Below are positions 1 to 8,327 of a stretch of 64,000 bases of DNA, piece by piece; the first letter of the stretch is position 1; every line of letters begins with the position of its first letter. The stretch comes from Streptomyces sp. 1331.2 (GTDB lineage Bacteria; Actinomycetota; Actinomycetes; Streptomycetales; Streptomycetaceae). The notes under the pieces are model-generated. The model was not told the DNA's origin, ran no database searches, and was given only the letters and a program-made list of their open reading frames with translations. The stretch covers positions 7,557,001-7,621,000 of the forward strand of contig NZ_OBMJ01000001.1 in the NCBI RefSeq assembly GCF_900199205.1, read 5' to 3'. The position numbers were made by a program, and so were the translations under genes.

Positions 1-1641
1 GCGCGCGGGCTGCTGCGGATCCTGGACGCGGTGCACGCGCGCGGCGTGGTGGTGTGCGATCTCAAGCCCGCGAACGTCGTGCTCGACCAGGACGGCCGCG
101 CCGCGCTGGTCGACTTCGGGGTGAGCGCGCTGGCGGGCGAGCGCCCGCCCGGGGCCACCGCCGGCTACGGCCTGCCGGACGCCGGCGGCGAGGACCCCAC
201 CGAGGACTACTACGCGCTCGGGACCACCCTGCACTACGCCCTCACCGGCCTCGACCCCGTGGTGATCGACCCGGACCCGGCGACCGGCCGCGACCGGACC
301 CTGGCCTGCCTGCGCGCCGCCCTCCCGGCGGCCGGACAGCGGATGGCGGACCTGGTCGAGGGGCTGCTGAGCTTCGACCCGGCGGAGCGCCGCGCCGCGG
401 CCGCCCGCCTGCGGGGCGGTGGTCCGCTCCCGGACCGGGGCCGGGGGCCGCATGCGGACCAGGACCCGGTGGAGCGCCCGGTGGAGCGCCCGGGCCTCGT
501 GCGGAGCCGACCGGTGCGGCCGGCCCGGGCCCCGCTGGACGCAGCCCTCGACCACACCGTCACCACCTGCGTACGGATGGCCCGCGAACTGGTCGCGGCC
601 GGCCCGGGCGCGGAACGGCCGCGCACCCTGCTCTCGCTCTACGACGGCGGAGCCGGCCTCGGCCTCGAACTCCTCCAGCACCCGGACCGCCCCGACGCCC
701 GGGCCGCCGCCGCCGACCTGGCCCGCTGGACCGCGACCCACCCGGCCCTCGACCGGCTGGACGGCTCGCTCTACCAGGGCCGTACCGGCGTCGAGCTGTT
801 CCTCGCCGAGGCGGCGGCCGTCCTCGGAACGGCGGCGGTGCCCGAACACCGCCTTCCGGAGGCGCCGCCCGGCACCGGCGAGGGCGCCGACCAGATCGCC
901 GGCGCCGCCGGGATCGGCACCGGGCACCTGCTGCTCGCGGCCCTCGCCCCGCCGGCCGGCCCGGCCGGCGCCCGGCACCGCGCGGCAGCCGCCGCCTGCG
1001 CCGTACGGCTGACCACCGGGCCGCTGGACGGCCCCGAGGACCCGCCCAACCCCGGCACGGCCGCACTCGCGGAGGGCTTCGCCCACGGCCGCGCGGGCGT
1101 CGCCCACTTCCTGCTCGCCATGCCCGACGAGGCGTCACAGCGCACCGCCCGCCGGATCGTCGACGGCCTCGCCGCCGACCTGCCCCGGATCGTGGACGCC
1201 GCCCGCCGCCCCGGCGCGACCCGCCGCTACCTCGCCTGGTGCCGGGGGCTGGCCGGACTCGGCAGCCTGCTGGTCCAGGCCGGTCTGCGCTACGACGACG
1301 AGCACCTGCTCGCCCTCGCCGTCGAGGCGGCCGACACCTGCCGCACGCTCGCACCGAGGACCGCCCAGGTCTTCCGCTGCTGCGGCCTGGCGGGCGTCGG
1401 GGACCTGCTGGTCGACCTCGCGACCGCCACCGGCGACGAGCGCCACTGGACGGCCGCCGAGGACCTGGCGGCCCTGCTGCTCACCCGAGCCGGCGGCCCG
1501 CCGGACCGACCGGTCCTCCCGGGCCGGCAGCCGGACGTCGAGGCACGCGCGTGGGCGGTCGGAACACCCGGCGTCACCACTTTCCTCCGCCGCCTCTCGC
1601 GACGCGGGGGACCGGTGCCGGGGCTGCTGCCGCTGCGCTGA
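1..1641 (+). CDS. Lanthipeptide synthetase, kinase plus LanC-like cyclase (5' part outside window)
   Basis: The frame is open from base 1, so the N-terminal part (any lyase domain and the kinase N-lobe) lies outside. The kinase C-lobe is visible: catalytic loop VCDLKPANVV followed by DFGVSAL. After a Pro/Arg-rich linker comes a LanC-like barrel with repeated Gly-rich turns (SLYDGGAGLG, GSLYQGRTG, GAAGIGTG, GFAHGRAG). Zinc-ligand positions appear kept: WCRG (Cys codon 1240-1242) and RCCG (Cys codons 1378-1383). In class III synthetases these ligands are missing; in class IV (LanL) they are present, so LanL is more likely. The second motif is CCG rather than the usual CHG, as in some broad-specificity cyclases such as ProcM. 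No lanthipeptide precursor was seen downstream before the terminator, so its substrate is probably encoded upstream. Confidence 0.8.
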   Translation, partial: ARGLLRILDAVHARGVVVCDLKPANVVLDQDGRAALVDFGVSALAGERPPGATAGYGLPDAGGEDPTEDYYALGTTLHYALTGLDPVVIDPDPATGRDRTLACLRAALPAAGQRMADLVEGLLSFDPAERRAAAARLRGGGPLPDRGRGPHADQDPVERPVERPGLVRSRPVRPARAPLDAALDHTVTTCVRMARELVAAGPGAERPRTLLSLYDGGAGLGLELLQHPDRPDARAAAADLARWTATHPALDRLDGSLYQGRTGVELFLAEAAAVLGTAAVPEHRLPEAPPGTGEGADQIAGAAGIGTGHLLLAALAPPAGPAGARHRAAAAACAVRLTTGPLDGPEDPPNPGTAALAEGFAHGRAGVAHFLLAMPDEASQRTARRIVDGLAADLPRIVDAARRPGATRRYLAWCRGLAGLGSLLVQAGLRYDDEHLLALAVEAADTCRTLAPRTAQVFRCCGLAGVGDLLVDLATATGDERHWTAAEDLAALLLTRAGGPPDRPVLPGRQPDVEARAWAVGTPGVTTFLRRLSRRGGPVPGLLPLR

Positions 1642-1656
1642 GGAGCCTCCGCCGAA

Positions 1657-1683
1657 CCCGGGTGCGGCCCGGCCGCACCCGGG
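1657..1683. terminator. Hairpin terminator after the kinase-LanC gene
   Basis: Perfect 12-bp inverted repeat CCCGGGTGCGGC with a 3-nt loop, 15 bases after the stop codon at 1641. It probably ends the upstream transcript and isolates the thiopeptide precursors. Confidence 0.75.
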
Positions 1684-2025
1684 AGCTGACGTTCCGTCAA
1701 GTTCCGTATGCAGATGGAGTGTTCAACTGGGAAGGGCAACTGGTGACCGGGGTGAAATCAGGACGTCTGTGGCGGATCGCCCGCGTGTCGCTGGACGAAC
1801 GACGGCGATTCGCCGCCGGAACGCGGACAATCGGCCAATGTCCGTCCGGCCCATGCCGCCGGCGGTTGCCCGCGGCCTAGAATCACCGAAGGGCGGCGCG
1901 ACGCCGGGGTCCGAGTGACCCGCGTCAGGCGCGCCCACGGGGGAGCCCGGCACATCCCGCAACACCCGCTTCGCAGACGCGTCCCGGATCGTCCGGAACG
2001 CCTGTCACGTCAAAGGGAGTTCGCC
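1684..2025. other. Intergenic region before the thiopeptide precursors
   Basis: A 342-base stretch with no supported gene. It must hold the promoter of the precursor genes. A TAGAAT hexamer at 1878-1883 resembles a -10 box but has no matching -35 at 16-18 nt, so no promoter is assigned. A ribosome binding site, AAGGGAG, lies at 2012-2018. Confidence 0.5.
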
Positions 2026-2217
2026 ATGTCCGACATGTCCCGTACCGCCGCCACGACCGGTCTCGACCTCCAGGACCTCGACCTCAGCGAGCTGACCGTC
2101 ACCTCCCTGCGCGACACCGTCGCGCTGCCGGAGAACGGCGCCTCCTGGGGCTCCTGCTCCTGCCAGGCCTCGTCCTCCTGTGCGCAGCCGCAGGTGATGG
2201 TCGACACCATCGGCTGA
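2026..2217 (+). CDS. lazA: Lactazole-type thiopeptide precursor peptide
   Basis: 63-residue precursor. The acidic leader has the LDLQDLDLSELTVTSLRDTV motif of the lactazole family and ends VALPENGA. The core begins at Ser40 with SWGSCSCQASSSCAQPQ, which from memory equals the first 17 residues of the lactazole A core; lactazole then ends DM, whereas this peptide ends VMVDTIG. By analogy Ser40 (core 1) and Ser51 (core 12) become the dehydroalanines that form the pyridine with Cys52 as its thiazole, and the other Cys/Ser residues become azoles or Dha. Start chosen at the ATG 7 nt after AAGGGAG; a longer in-frame opening from 1915 has no such site. First gene of the cluster. Confidence 0.93.
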   Translation: MSDMSRTAATTGLDLQDLDLSELTVTSLRDTVALPENGASWGSCSCQASSSCAQPQVMVDTIG

Positions 2218-2299
2218 CGTCTCGTCAGGGAGCACGTAACGACACCGCGTCGGGCAAATCCTGTCCGGCAATTCCCGTCCGAGAACTCGGGAGACCACC

Positions 2300-2497
2300 G
2301 TGTCCGACCACGCCCAGAGCGAGCTCGCGCTCGATGCGATCCTCGCCCTTGACGGCCTCGACCTGGGTGAGCTGACCGTCACCGCGCTGCGCGACACCGT
2401 CGCGCTGCCGGAGACCGGTGCCTCCGGCGCCCCCAGCTCGTCCTCCTGCGGATCGTCGTCCTGCGCGACGCCGTACCCGCCGGTGTACCCCTACTGA
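2300..2497 (+). CDS. Second thiopeptide precursor peptide with a different core
   Basis: 65-residue precursor, GTG start after CGGGAGA. Its leader shares LDLGELTVTALRDTVALPETGA with the first precursor, so the same enzymes probably recognise it. The predicted core starts at Ser42: SGAPSSSSCGSSSCATPY followed by PPVYPY. The GSSSCA segment aligns with ASSSCA of the first core. Here the two serines expected to form the pyridine (Ser42 and Ser54) are 12 residues apart instead of 11, giving a ring one residue larger. The core has only two cysteines, a run of serines and a Pro/Tyr-rich tail. Leader and neighbourhood are clear; the mature structure is inference. Confidence 0.9.
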   Translation: MSDHAQSELALDAILALDGLDLGELTVTALRDTVALPETGASGAPSSSSCGSSSCATPYPPVYPY

Positions 2498-2549
2498 AGT
2501 AGGCGGTGACGTGCCGGAATCGACGTACCGGCACTGACGCACCAGCACC

Positions 2550-2587
2550 GATGACCCGGCGCGTCCGCGCGGACGCGCCGGGTCATC
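2550..2587 (+). terminator. Strong hairpin between precursor genes and enzyme genes
   Basis: Perfect 17-bp stem (one arm ATGACCCGGCGCGTCC at 2551-2566, plus one flanking G-C pair) with loop GCGC. It sits 53 nt after the second precursor and 67 nt before the glutamylation enzyme. No T-run follows. The likely role is partial termination or 3' stabilisation, keeping precursor mRNA more abundant than enzyme mRNA. Confidence 0.75.
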
Positions 2588-2595
2588 CCGTCCAT

Positions 2596-2626
2596 CAGCA
2601 AGCCAGCAAGCCAGCAAGCCAGCCAG
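2596..2626 (+). repeat. Short tandem repeat CAGCAAGC
   Basis: Three exact 8-nt copies (2596-2619) plus a partial fourth, between the hairpin and the ribosome binding site of the next gene. No function evident. Confidence 0.8.
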
Positions 2627-2654
2627 GTCCCAGGCCCCGTCGGAGGGAACGACC

Positions 2655-5438
2655 ATGCCGAACCGTGCCCTGCCGCGAGTCCTGTACCCGGACCCGTCCC
2701 CGATCAGGGCTCGGGAAGAGCCGACGTCCGAGCCCGGGCCGGTTGCGGCCGAGCCCGGGCCGGCAGCGTTCACCGCGCGCCACGCGCTCGTGCGCGCCAC
2801 CGTGCTCGCCCGGCCCGCGCAGTCCGCCGCCTCGGCGACGGTCCGGAGCCTGCTGGCCGAACTCGGTGCCGTCGAGGCCGCGGACACGGCCCTGCGGCCC
2901 GCCCTCTGCGACGACCTCTACGCCAGCCGCGCCGGGCACGACGAGGAGTTCCACCGCCGGGTCGTGCTCCCGCTCCGCCGCGACCTGCACAACGGGCGCC
3001 CGCCCCGCGCCGCGCTGCTCGACCGGCTCGCCGACCTGCCGCAGCGCGTCCCGAACCTCGCCGCCTGGCTGGAGCTGCGGCAGCGGCGCACCCGGGTGCT
3101 CGCCGCGCTCGCCGACACCCTCCCGCCCGCGCTCGCCGCCGAACGCGCCGCCCTGGCCGGCCTCTGCCGCGAACCCGCCTTCGCCCGTGCCGTCGCCCTC
3201 ACCAGCGCCGACCTGCTGCGCGCGGTCGCCCGCGCGGCGCACGACACCGGTACGGCGGGGGAGCGGTCCGGCCGGGCCCGCAAGGAGGAGGCCGCCGTCC
3301 TGCGCCACGCCCTGCGGGCCACCGCCAAGACCAGCCCGCTCTCCTGGTTCACCTCGGTCGGCTGGCACCCGGCGGACTCGGCGGACCAACCGACGGACGA
3401 GCCGACGGACGAGCCGGCGGGGGAGTCAGGGCCCCTGCGCGCGGTCGCCGTCGTCCGAGAGAACCGGACGCTGGTCGCCGCGCTCGTCCAGGCCCTGCTC
3501 GACGACCCCCGGCGCAGCCGTACCCTGCCGCACCGGATGGCCAGCGCCGCCCGCGTCGCCGACGGCCGCGCCCACTACGCGCGCAGCGAAGTGGTCTTCG
3601 CCGGCGGTCGCTACCTGGTCACCCGCGAGGAGGAGGTCGAGCTGGCGGCGCGGCCCGAACTGGCCCTGCTCGCCGAGCTCGCCGCCACCCCGGACACCCC
3701 GGACCGGCTCGCCGCCCGCCTCGCCACCGCCCTCGGCCGCCCGGACGACGACCCGGCGGTGCACCGCTTCGTCGGCCAACTGCTCGCCGCCCGGCTTCTG
3801 GTGGCCACCGACCCGGTCGACCCGCAGGACCGGCAGCCGCTGCGAAGCCTCGCCGCCTGGCTGCGCCAGTGGCCGGAGGACGCCCGCCTCGTCACCCTGA
3901 TCGGCCGACTCAACACATTCACCCAGCAGTTGGCGGAGGAGCCGGGTGAACGCCGCCCCGCGCTGCTGGCCTCCCTCGCCGACACCTGGCGCCGGCTGCT
4001 GGCCGACGCGGGCCGGCCCGTCCCGGCCGACGCCGCACCGCTCACCGTCCTCAGCGAAGACGTCCACGCCGCCGCACCGCCGCAACCCCGGCCGAGCGCG
4101 GCCGACCGCACCGCACTCGCCGAACTCACCGCACTGGCCGAGCTGTTCGACCACGGCCACCTGATGCGCCGGGCCGCCCGCGACCGCTTCGTCGCCCGCT
4201 ACGGCATCGGCGGAGTGTGCGCCACCCCCTGGGAGTTCGGTGCCGAGATCGCCGACGCCTGGGCCGACACTGCCATGCCGGACGAACTCAGCCTGCTGCG
4301 AACGGAGTTCGCCGCCCTGCCGGAGACCGGCGGGGAACTCGTGCTCCCCGCCGAGCGGGTCCGCGCCCTTGCCGCCAGGCTGCCCGACTGGACCGCCGCC
4401 CGCCCGCTCAGCTACGCCTGGTTCGTCCAACACGACGCTGCCGACGGCCTGTTGTGCGTCAACCACGTCTACGGCGGCTGGGGGCGCTTCACCAGCCGCT
4501 TCCTCGACGCCACCACACCGCAGGCCGCCGCCGACGTCGCCCGGCAGATCCGGCGCGGTCTGGGCGAGGGCGCCCGCGCCGCCCAGATCCGGCCGGTCGG
4601 CGGCTTCAACGCCAACCTCCACCCCCTGCTGCTCGCCGACGAGATCGGCCCCGACCGGCGCTGGACCAGCCTCGCCGAAGCCGACCTCGACCTCGTCCAC
4701 GACCTCGCCACCGACCAGCTCCGCTTCCGGCTGCGCGACACCGGCGAGCTGCTGGACGTCCTCTACCTGGGCTTCCTCGCCCCGCTGATGCTGCCCCAGC
4801 GGCTGGCCCCGCTGCTCGCCGACCACCCCAACGGCGTGGTCGACTTCCGGCCCGTCCTGCCCCGCACCGCCGTCACCGCACCCGGTGGCACCGTCACCCG
4901 CACCCCGCGCCTGCGCCACCGCCACGTCGTCCTCGCCCGCCGCCGCTGGCACCTGCCGGCCGGCGTCCTCGACGCCCTGCGCGCCGACCTCGCCGCCGAC
5001 CCCGGGCCCGAGGGAGTCCCGGCGGCCGCAGCCGCGCGCTGGCGCGCCCTGCTCGGCCTCCCCGAACAGCTCTTCCTCCACCCGGTGCCGGGCGCCACCA
5101 CCACGGGCACCCCCGCCGACGCCTTCGTGGCCCACCTGCGCGCCCCCAAGCCCCAACCCGTCGACCTCGGCAACCCGTTGCACCTGCACCACCTCGCCAA
5201 GTGGCTCACCCGGTACCCGAACGGCGTCCTGCTGGAGGAGGCGCTGCCGGCCGTCGCGGGGGCGGCGGTGCCGGTGCGGGCGGTCGAGTCGGTGGTGGAG
5301 ACGTACCGCCCCGGCTGCTCCCGTCCTGCTCCTGCCCGTTCCGCGGCTGCCGGTTCCGCGGCTGCCGGTTCCGAGGCCGCCCGTTCCACTCTCGCCCGTT
5401 CCGCCGCTGCACCCTCCGAGGAGACGCCCGATGAGTGA
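2655..5438 (+). CDS. lazB: tRNA-Glu-dependent dehydratase, glutamylation enzyme (LazB-like)
   Basis: 927 residues. Relative of the N-terminal (glutamylation) part of LanB dehydratases; TAKTSPLSWFT near residue 224 is a family signature. In split LanB systems this protein transfers Glu from glutamyl-tRNA to Ser side chains of the core, and a separate elimination domain then removes glutamate to leave dehydroalanine. That second activity is the N-terminal half of the last gene of this cluster. The last ~50 residues are an Ala/Ser-rich tail of RSAAAGS-like repeats, probably disordered. ATG preceded by GGAGGG. The stop overlaps the next start by 8 nt, suggesting translational coupling. Confidence 0.88.
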   Translation: MPNRALPRVLYPDPSPIRAREEPTSEPGPVAAEPGPAAFTARHALVRATVLARPAQSAASATVRSLLAELGAVEAADTALRPALCDDLYASRAGHDEEFHRRVVLPLRRDLHNGRPPRAALLDRLADLPQRVPNLAAWLELRQRRTRVLAALADTLPPALAAERAALAGLCREPAFARAVALTSADLLRAVARAAHDTGTAGERSGRARKEEAAVLRHALRATAKTSPLSWFTSVGWHPADSADQPTDEPTDEPAGESGPLRAVAVVRENRTLVAALVQALLDDPRRSRTLPHRMASAARVADGRAHYARSEVVFAGGRYLVTREEEVELAARPELALLAELAATPDTPDRLAARLATALGRPDDDPAVHRFVGQLLAARLLVATDPVDPQDRQPLRSLAAWLRQWPEDARLVTLIGRLNTFTQQLAEEPGERRPALLASLADTWRRLLADAGRPVPADAAPLTVLSEDVHAAAPPQPRPSAADRTALAELTALAELFDHGHLMRRAARDRFVARYGIGGVCATPWEFGAEIADAWADTAMPDELSLLRTEFAALPETGGELVLPAERVRALAARLPDWTAARPLSYAWFVQHDAADGLLCVNHVYGGWGRFTSRFLDATTPQAAADVARQIRRGLGEGARAAQIRPVGGFNANLHPLLLADEIGPDRRWTSLAEADLDLVHDLATDQLRFRLRDTGELLDVLYLGFLAPLMLPQRLAPLLADHPNGVVDFRPVLPRTAVTAPGGTVTRTPRLRHRHVVLARRRWHLPAGVLDALRADLAADPGPEGVPAAAAARWRALLGLPEQLFLHPVPGATTTGTPADAFVAHLRAPKPQPVDLGNPLHLHHLAKWLTRYPNGVLLEEALPAVAGAAVPVRAVESVVETYRPGCSRPAPARSAAAGSAAAGSEAARSTLARSAAAPSEETPDE

Positions 5439-6594
5439 CCCGGCCGACGGCCCGGAGGCCGTGACCGCCTGCGATGTGGTCCTGACCTACTACCAGCCGG
5501 TCAAGGCCCGCGCGCTGCGCGAAGCCGTGCTGCCGCAGGCCCGCCGGGCGGCGGCCGAGGGGCTGGAGGCGCACGTCGAGCGGCACTGGCGGTACGGGCC
5601 GCACCTGCGGCTGCGGCTGCGCGGCCCCTCCGCGCGGGTGGCTGTCGCGGCCGAGCAGGCCGCCGAGCAGTTCCGGGCCTGGGTGGCGGAGCACCCGTCC
5701 GTCGCGGACCGGACCGACGAACAGCTGCTGGCCGAGGCCGCCGTCGCCGGGCGGGTCGAGCTGATCGCCCCGCCGTACGGGCCGCTGGTGCCGGACAACA
5801 CCGTCCGGGTGGAGCCCGTGGACCCGGCCGCCGAACAGTCCCTGCGGGCCCTGCTCGGGGCCGAATCCGCCGATCTGCGCGACGAGTTGCTGCGCCTGGG
5901 GCTCCCGGCTCTCGGCTCGGGGTGCGACTTCCTCGGCGCACACGGCGACGCCCCCGAGGCGCGGGTGCAGCTGGTGGTGGCGGTGCTCGCCGCGCACGCC
6001 ACCGCGCACCCCGAAGGGCTGGTCGGCGGGCACTACTCGATGGTCTCCCACCTGGAGGACTTCCTGGTCCACGAGGACCCGGACGGCCGTCTGCGGGCGG
6101 CCTTCGAGCAGCGCTGGAAGCGGGTCGGCGACACGGTCACGGCCCTGGTGGCCCGGATCACCGACGGCGGCGCGCAGGGCTGGGAACGGGACTGGGCGCA
6201 CTGGTCGGCGACGGCCTGGGGCCTGGCCGAGCGACGGCTGGCAGCCGGGGCCGACCTGAGCGGCAGCCGGGACGAGTACCGGGAACGCGCGGCCGCCCTC
6301 GGCGACCGGACCACCGCCGAGCGCTGGAACGCCGAACTGCGCACCCGCTACAGCGAGTTCCACCAGCTGCTGCACCGCTCCGACCCGGACGGCACGATGT
6401 GGACCCGCCCGGACTACCTGATCTACCGGGCCTGCACCAACGGCCTCTACCGGCTGCTCGCGATCTGCGACGTCCGACCGGTGGAGCGCTACCTGGCCGC
6501 CCACCTGGTGGTCCGCAGCGTGCCCGCCCTCACCGGGCACCGGTGGCAGGACCGGGTGGACGAGGTCATCGCCGTGGTGGAGGGCGCCGCGTGA
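5431..6594 (+). CDS. lazC: Thiopeptide pyridine synthase, [4+2] cycloaddition enzyme (LazC-like)
   Basis: 387 residues. Has the thiopeptide-type biosynthesis protein look: an N-terminal WRYGPHLRLRLRG segment related to the LanB elimination fold, and a C-terminal helical part (TMWTRPDYLIYRACTNGLYRLL). In lactazole and thiocillin pathways this enzyme joins two dehydroalanines in a formal aza-[4+2] reaction, closes the macrocycle, forms the pyridine and releases the leader. Start is the ATG at 5431, inside the end of the preceding gene. Its TGA overlaps the next GTG start. Assignment rests on family resemblance plus position between glutamylation and E1-like genes, the order known for the laz cluster. 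Confidence 0.85.
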   Translation: MSDPADGPEAVTACDVVLTYYQPVKARALREAVLPQARRAAAEGLEAHVERHWRYGPHLRLRLRGPSARVAVAAEQAAEQFRAWVAEHPSVADRTDEQLLAEAAVAGRVELIAPPYGPLVPDNTVRVEPVDPAAEQSLRALLGAESADLRDELLRLGLPALGSGCDFLGAHGDAPEARVQLVVAVLAAHATAHPEGLVGGHYSMVSHLEDFLVHEDPDGRLRAAFEQRWKRVGDTVTALVARITDGGAQGWERDWAHWSATAWGLAERRLAAGADLSGSRDEYRERAAALGDRTTAERWNAELRTRYSEFHQLLHRSDPDGTMWTRPDYLIYRACTNGLYRLLAICDVRPVERYLAAHLVVRSVPALTGHRWQDRVDEVIAVVEGAA

Positions 6595-8327
6595 CCGCTG
6601 CCGAGCCGGCCGCGGAGGCGGAGGCGGAGGTCGGGTCCGGTGCTGTACGGCCGCATCTACGCCCCGGGGTGGCGGCGACCCCGCTGCGGGACGGGCTGCA
6701 CCTGCGCGGGCGCGGCACCAGCCTGACCCTGGAGGGCAGCCGGGCGCTCCCCGCGCTGTGGAAGCTGCTCGCCGCCCGGCTCGCCCCGAGCACCACCACT
6801 GGCCCCGATTCCGCGACGCTGCCCGTCACCGAGCCGAAGGTGGCGGCGGCCCTGGCCACCGTCACAGCCCGGCTGCGCGAGCACGACCTGATCGTGGACC
6901 ACCCGGACGGCGACCGGCTGCCGCCCTGGCCCGGCTCGGTGGCGCAGGCGCCCGGCGACACGGCGGCGGCCCTCGCGGCCGTCCGCCCGGTGGTGGCGGC
7001 CGCCGACCCGGACGGCCCGTTGGCCGCCGCGGTGGCCCGAGCCCTCGCCCGAGGCGGCACGGCCGCACCGGTGGTGGTCGCCGACCCCGCGCTGCCCGCC
7101 GGGCGGGTGGTCGCCTCGGCCGGAGAGCCGCCGGTCGCGGCGGCGGTCGCGGTCGCGGTGCAGTGCGGTGCGGACGGCGGGTTCGTCACCGAGCCCGCCG
7201 ACCCGGCCCGGACCCGCGAGGACGCCGTCGCCTTGGCGGCCCGGCTGGGCAGCGCCTCCGGGGCCGGGCCGGGCGCCCTCCCCGCCCTGCTCGCCGCCGC
7301 AGCCGCCCAGCGGCTGCTCTGCGCCCTCGGAGGCCTGCCGGACCCGGGCGATCCGGCCGACGACCCGCGGCTGCTCGCCGGCCGCCCCGCCGTCCTGATC
7401 GCCGAGGCACGCCCGCCGCGCGCCGAGCACCACCCGTGGGCCGCCGGCCCCGGCGGCGCCGACCAGCCGCCCGAGGACCTTGCCGAGGCGCTGCGCCGGG
7501 TGACGGCGCTCGGCGATCCCCGGCTGGGCGTCCTCGACGCACCCGCCCCCGGCGCCCTGCCGCAGCTGCCCGCCGCCCTGGTCTCCTGCGGCACGCCGTC
7601 GGGCCTGCTGGTCGCGGGCGCGGTCCGGACGGACCTGGCCCGGCTGGCCGCCGCCTGCCGCTCCGCCGAACTCCACCTGGCCGCCGCGGCCGGGGGAGCC
7701 GCGGCCGGGGGAGCCGCGGCCGGGGGAGCCGAGGTGACGGTCGGCGCCGACCGGGACCACGCCCTCGGTCGGGCCCTGCGCCGGGCGGTCCTCACCCAGG
7801 CGGCGCCGCGAGGACGGGCCGTGGCCGAGGCGGCCTGGCAGGAGCACCCGCAGGCCGCGCACTGGTGCGGCGTCCTGGCCCGGCAGCTCGGCCGCCCACC
7901 GGAACTGACGATCAGTCAATTCGGCGTCACAGAAGTGTTCATGGCCTCCGTCGAGGGGGCCCGCGCGGTCGAGGCCACCCCCGCCGACGCGGTCGCCCAC
8001 GCCGCCCTGGTCGCCCTCACCCGGCTGCTGGCCCGCGAGCACGGCCTCGCCGCCACCCACCACACCGCCCTCCACGGCTCGGCCGCCCCCCTCGCCGCGG
8101 CCGGACGCCGCCCGGCCGCCTGGACGGACGAGGGCTCGACGGACCGCTGGCTCGCCGGTATCGCCGAGCGCGAAGCGGACCTGCGCGCCGCCCTGGGCCG
8201 GCTGACCGGCCTGCGCACCACCCCCTGGCGGCCCACCGCCGTCGCCACCGCTGCCGCCCGTCAGCTCGCCAACGCCCTGGACGGCTGCGGCTTCACGGCC
8301 CTCGTCACCACCGGAGGCCGCCGATGA
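6591..8327 (+). CDS. lazD: RRE / E1-like leader-binding partner of YcaO (LazD-like)
   Basis: 578 residues from GTG 6591, overlapping the preceding stop (GTGA). In lactazole-type clusters the gene between the pyridine synthase and YcaO encodes an E1-like/ThiF-like protein with an RRE domain that binds the leader and activates the cyclodehydratase. The N-terminal segment (PLRDGLHLRGRGTSLTLEGS onward) fits a winged-helix RRE followed by a helical part. The C-terminal half is Ala-rich and poorly recognisable, with a triplicated GGAAA segment around residues 360-375. It ends with an ATGA overlap. Function is assigned mainly from position and partner genes. Confidence 0.72.
   Translation: MTAAEPAAEAEAEVGSGAVRPHLRPGVAATPLRDGLHLRGRGTSLTLEGSRALPALWKLLAARLAPSTTTGPDSATLPVTEPKVAAALATVTARLREHDLIVDHPDGDRLPPWPGSVAQAPGDTAAALAAVRPVVAAADPDGPLAAAVARALARGGTAAPVVVADPALPAGRVVASAGEPPVAAAVAVAVQCGADGGFVTEPADPARTREDAVALAARLGSASGAGPGALPALLAAAAAQRLLCALGGLPDPGDPADDPRLLAGRPAVLIAEARPPRAEHHPWAAGPGGADQPPEDLAEALRRVTALGDPRLGVLDAPAPGALPQLPAALVSCGTPSGLLVAGAVRTDLARLAAACRSAELHLAAAAGGAAAGGAAAGGAEVTVGADRDHALGRALRRAVLTQAAPRGRAVAEAAWQEHPQAAHWCGVLARQLGRPPELTISQFGVTEVFMASVEGARAVEATPADAVAHAALVALTRLLAREHGLAATHHTALHGSAAPLAAAGRRPAAWTDEGSTDRWLAGIAEREADLRAALGRLTGLRTTPWRPTAVATAAARQLANALDGCGFTALVTTGGRR

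Noticed and set aside
1878..1883. TAGAAT as -10 box of the thiopeptide precursor promoter
   Set aside because: No -35 sequence at 16-18 nt; not distinguishable from chance.
3426..5192. 588-codon minus-strand opening across the glutamylation gene
   Set aside because: Antisense shadow caused by GC-rich third positions; low-complexity Gly/Val text and no RBS.
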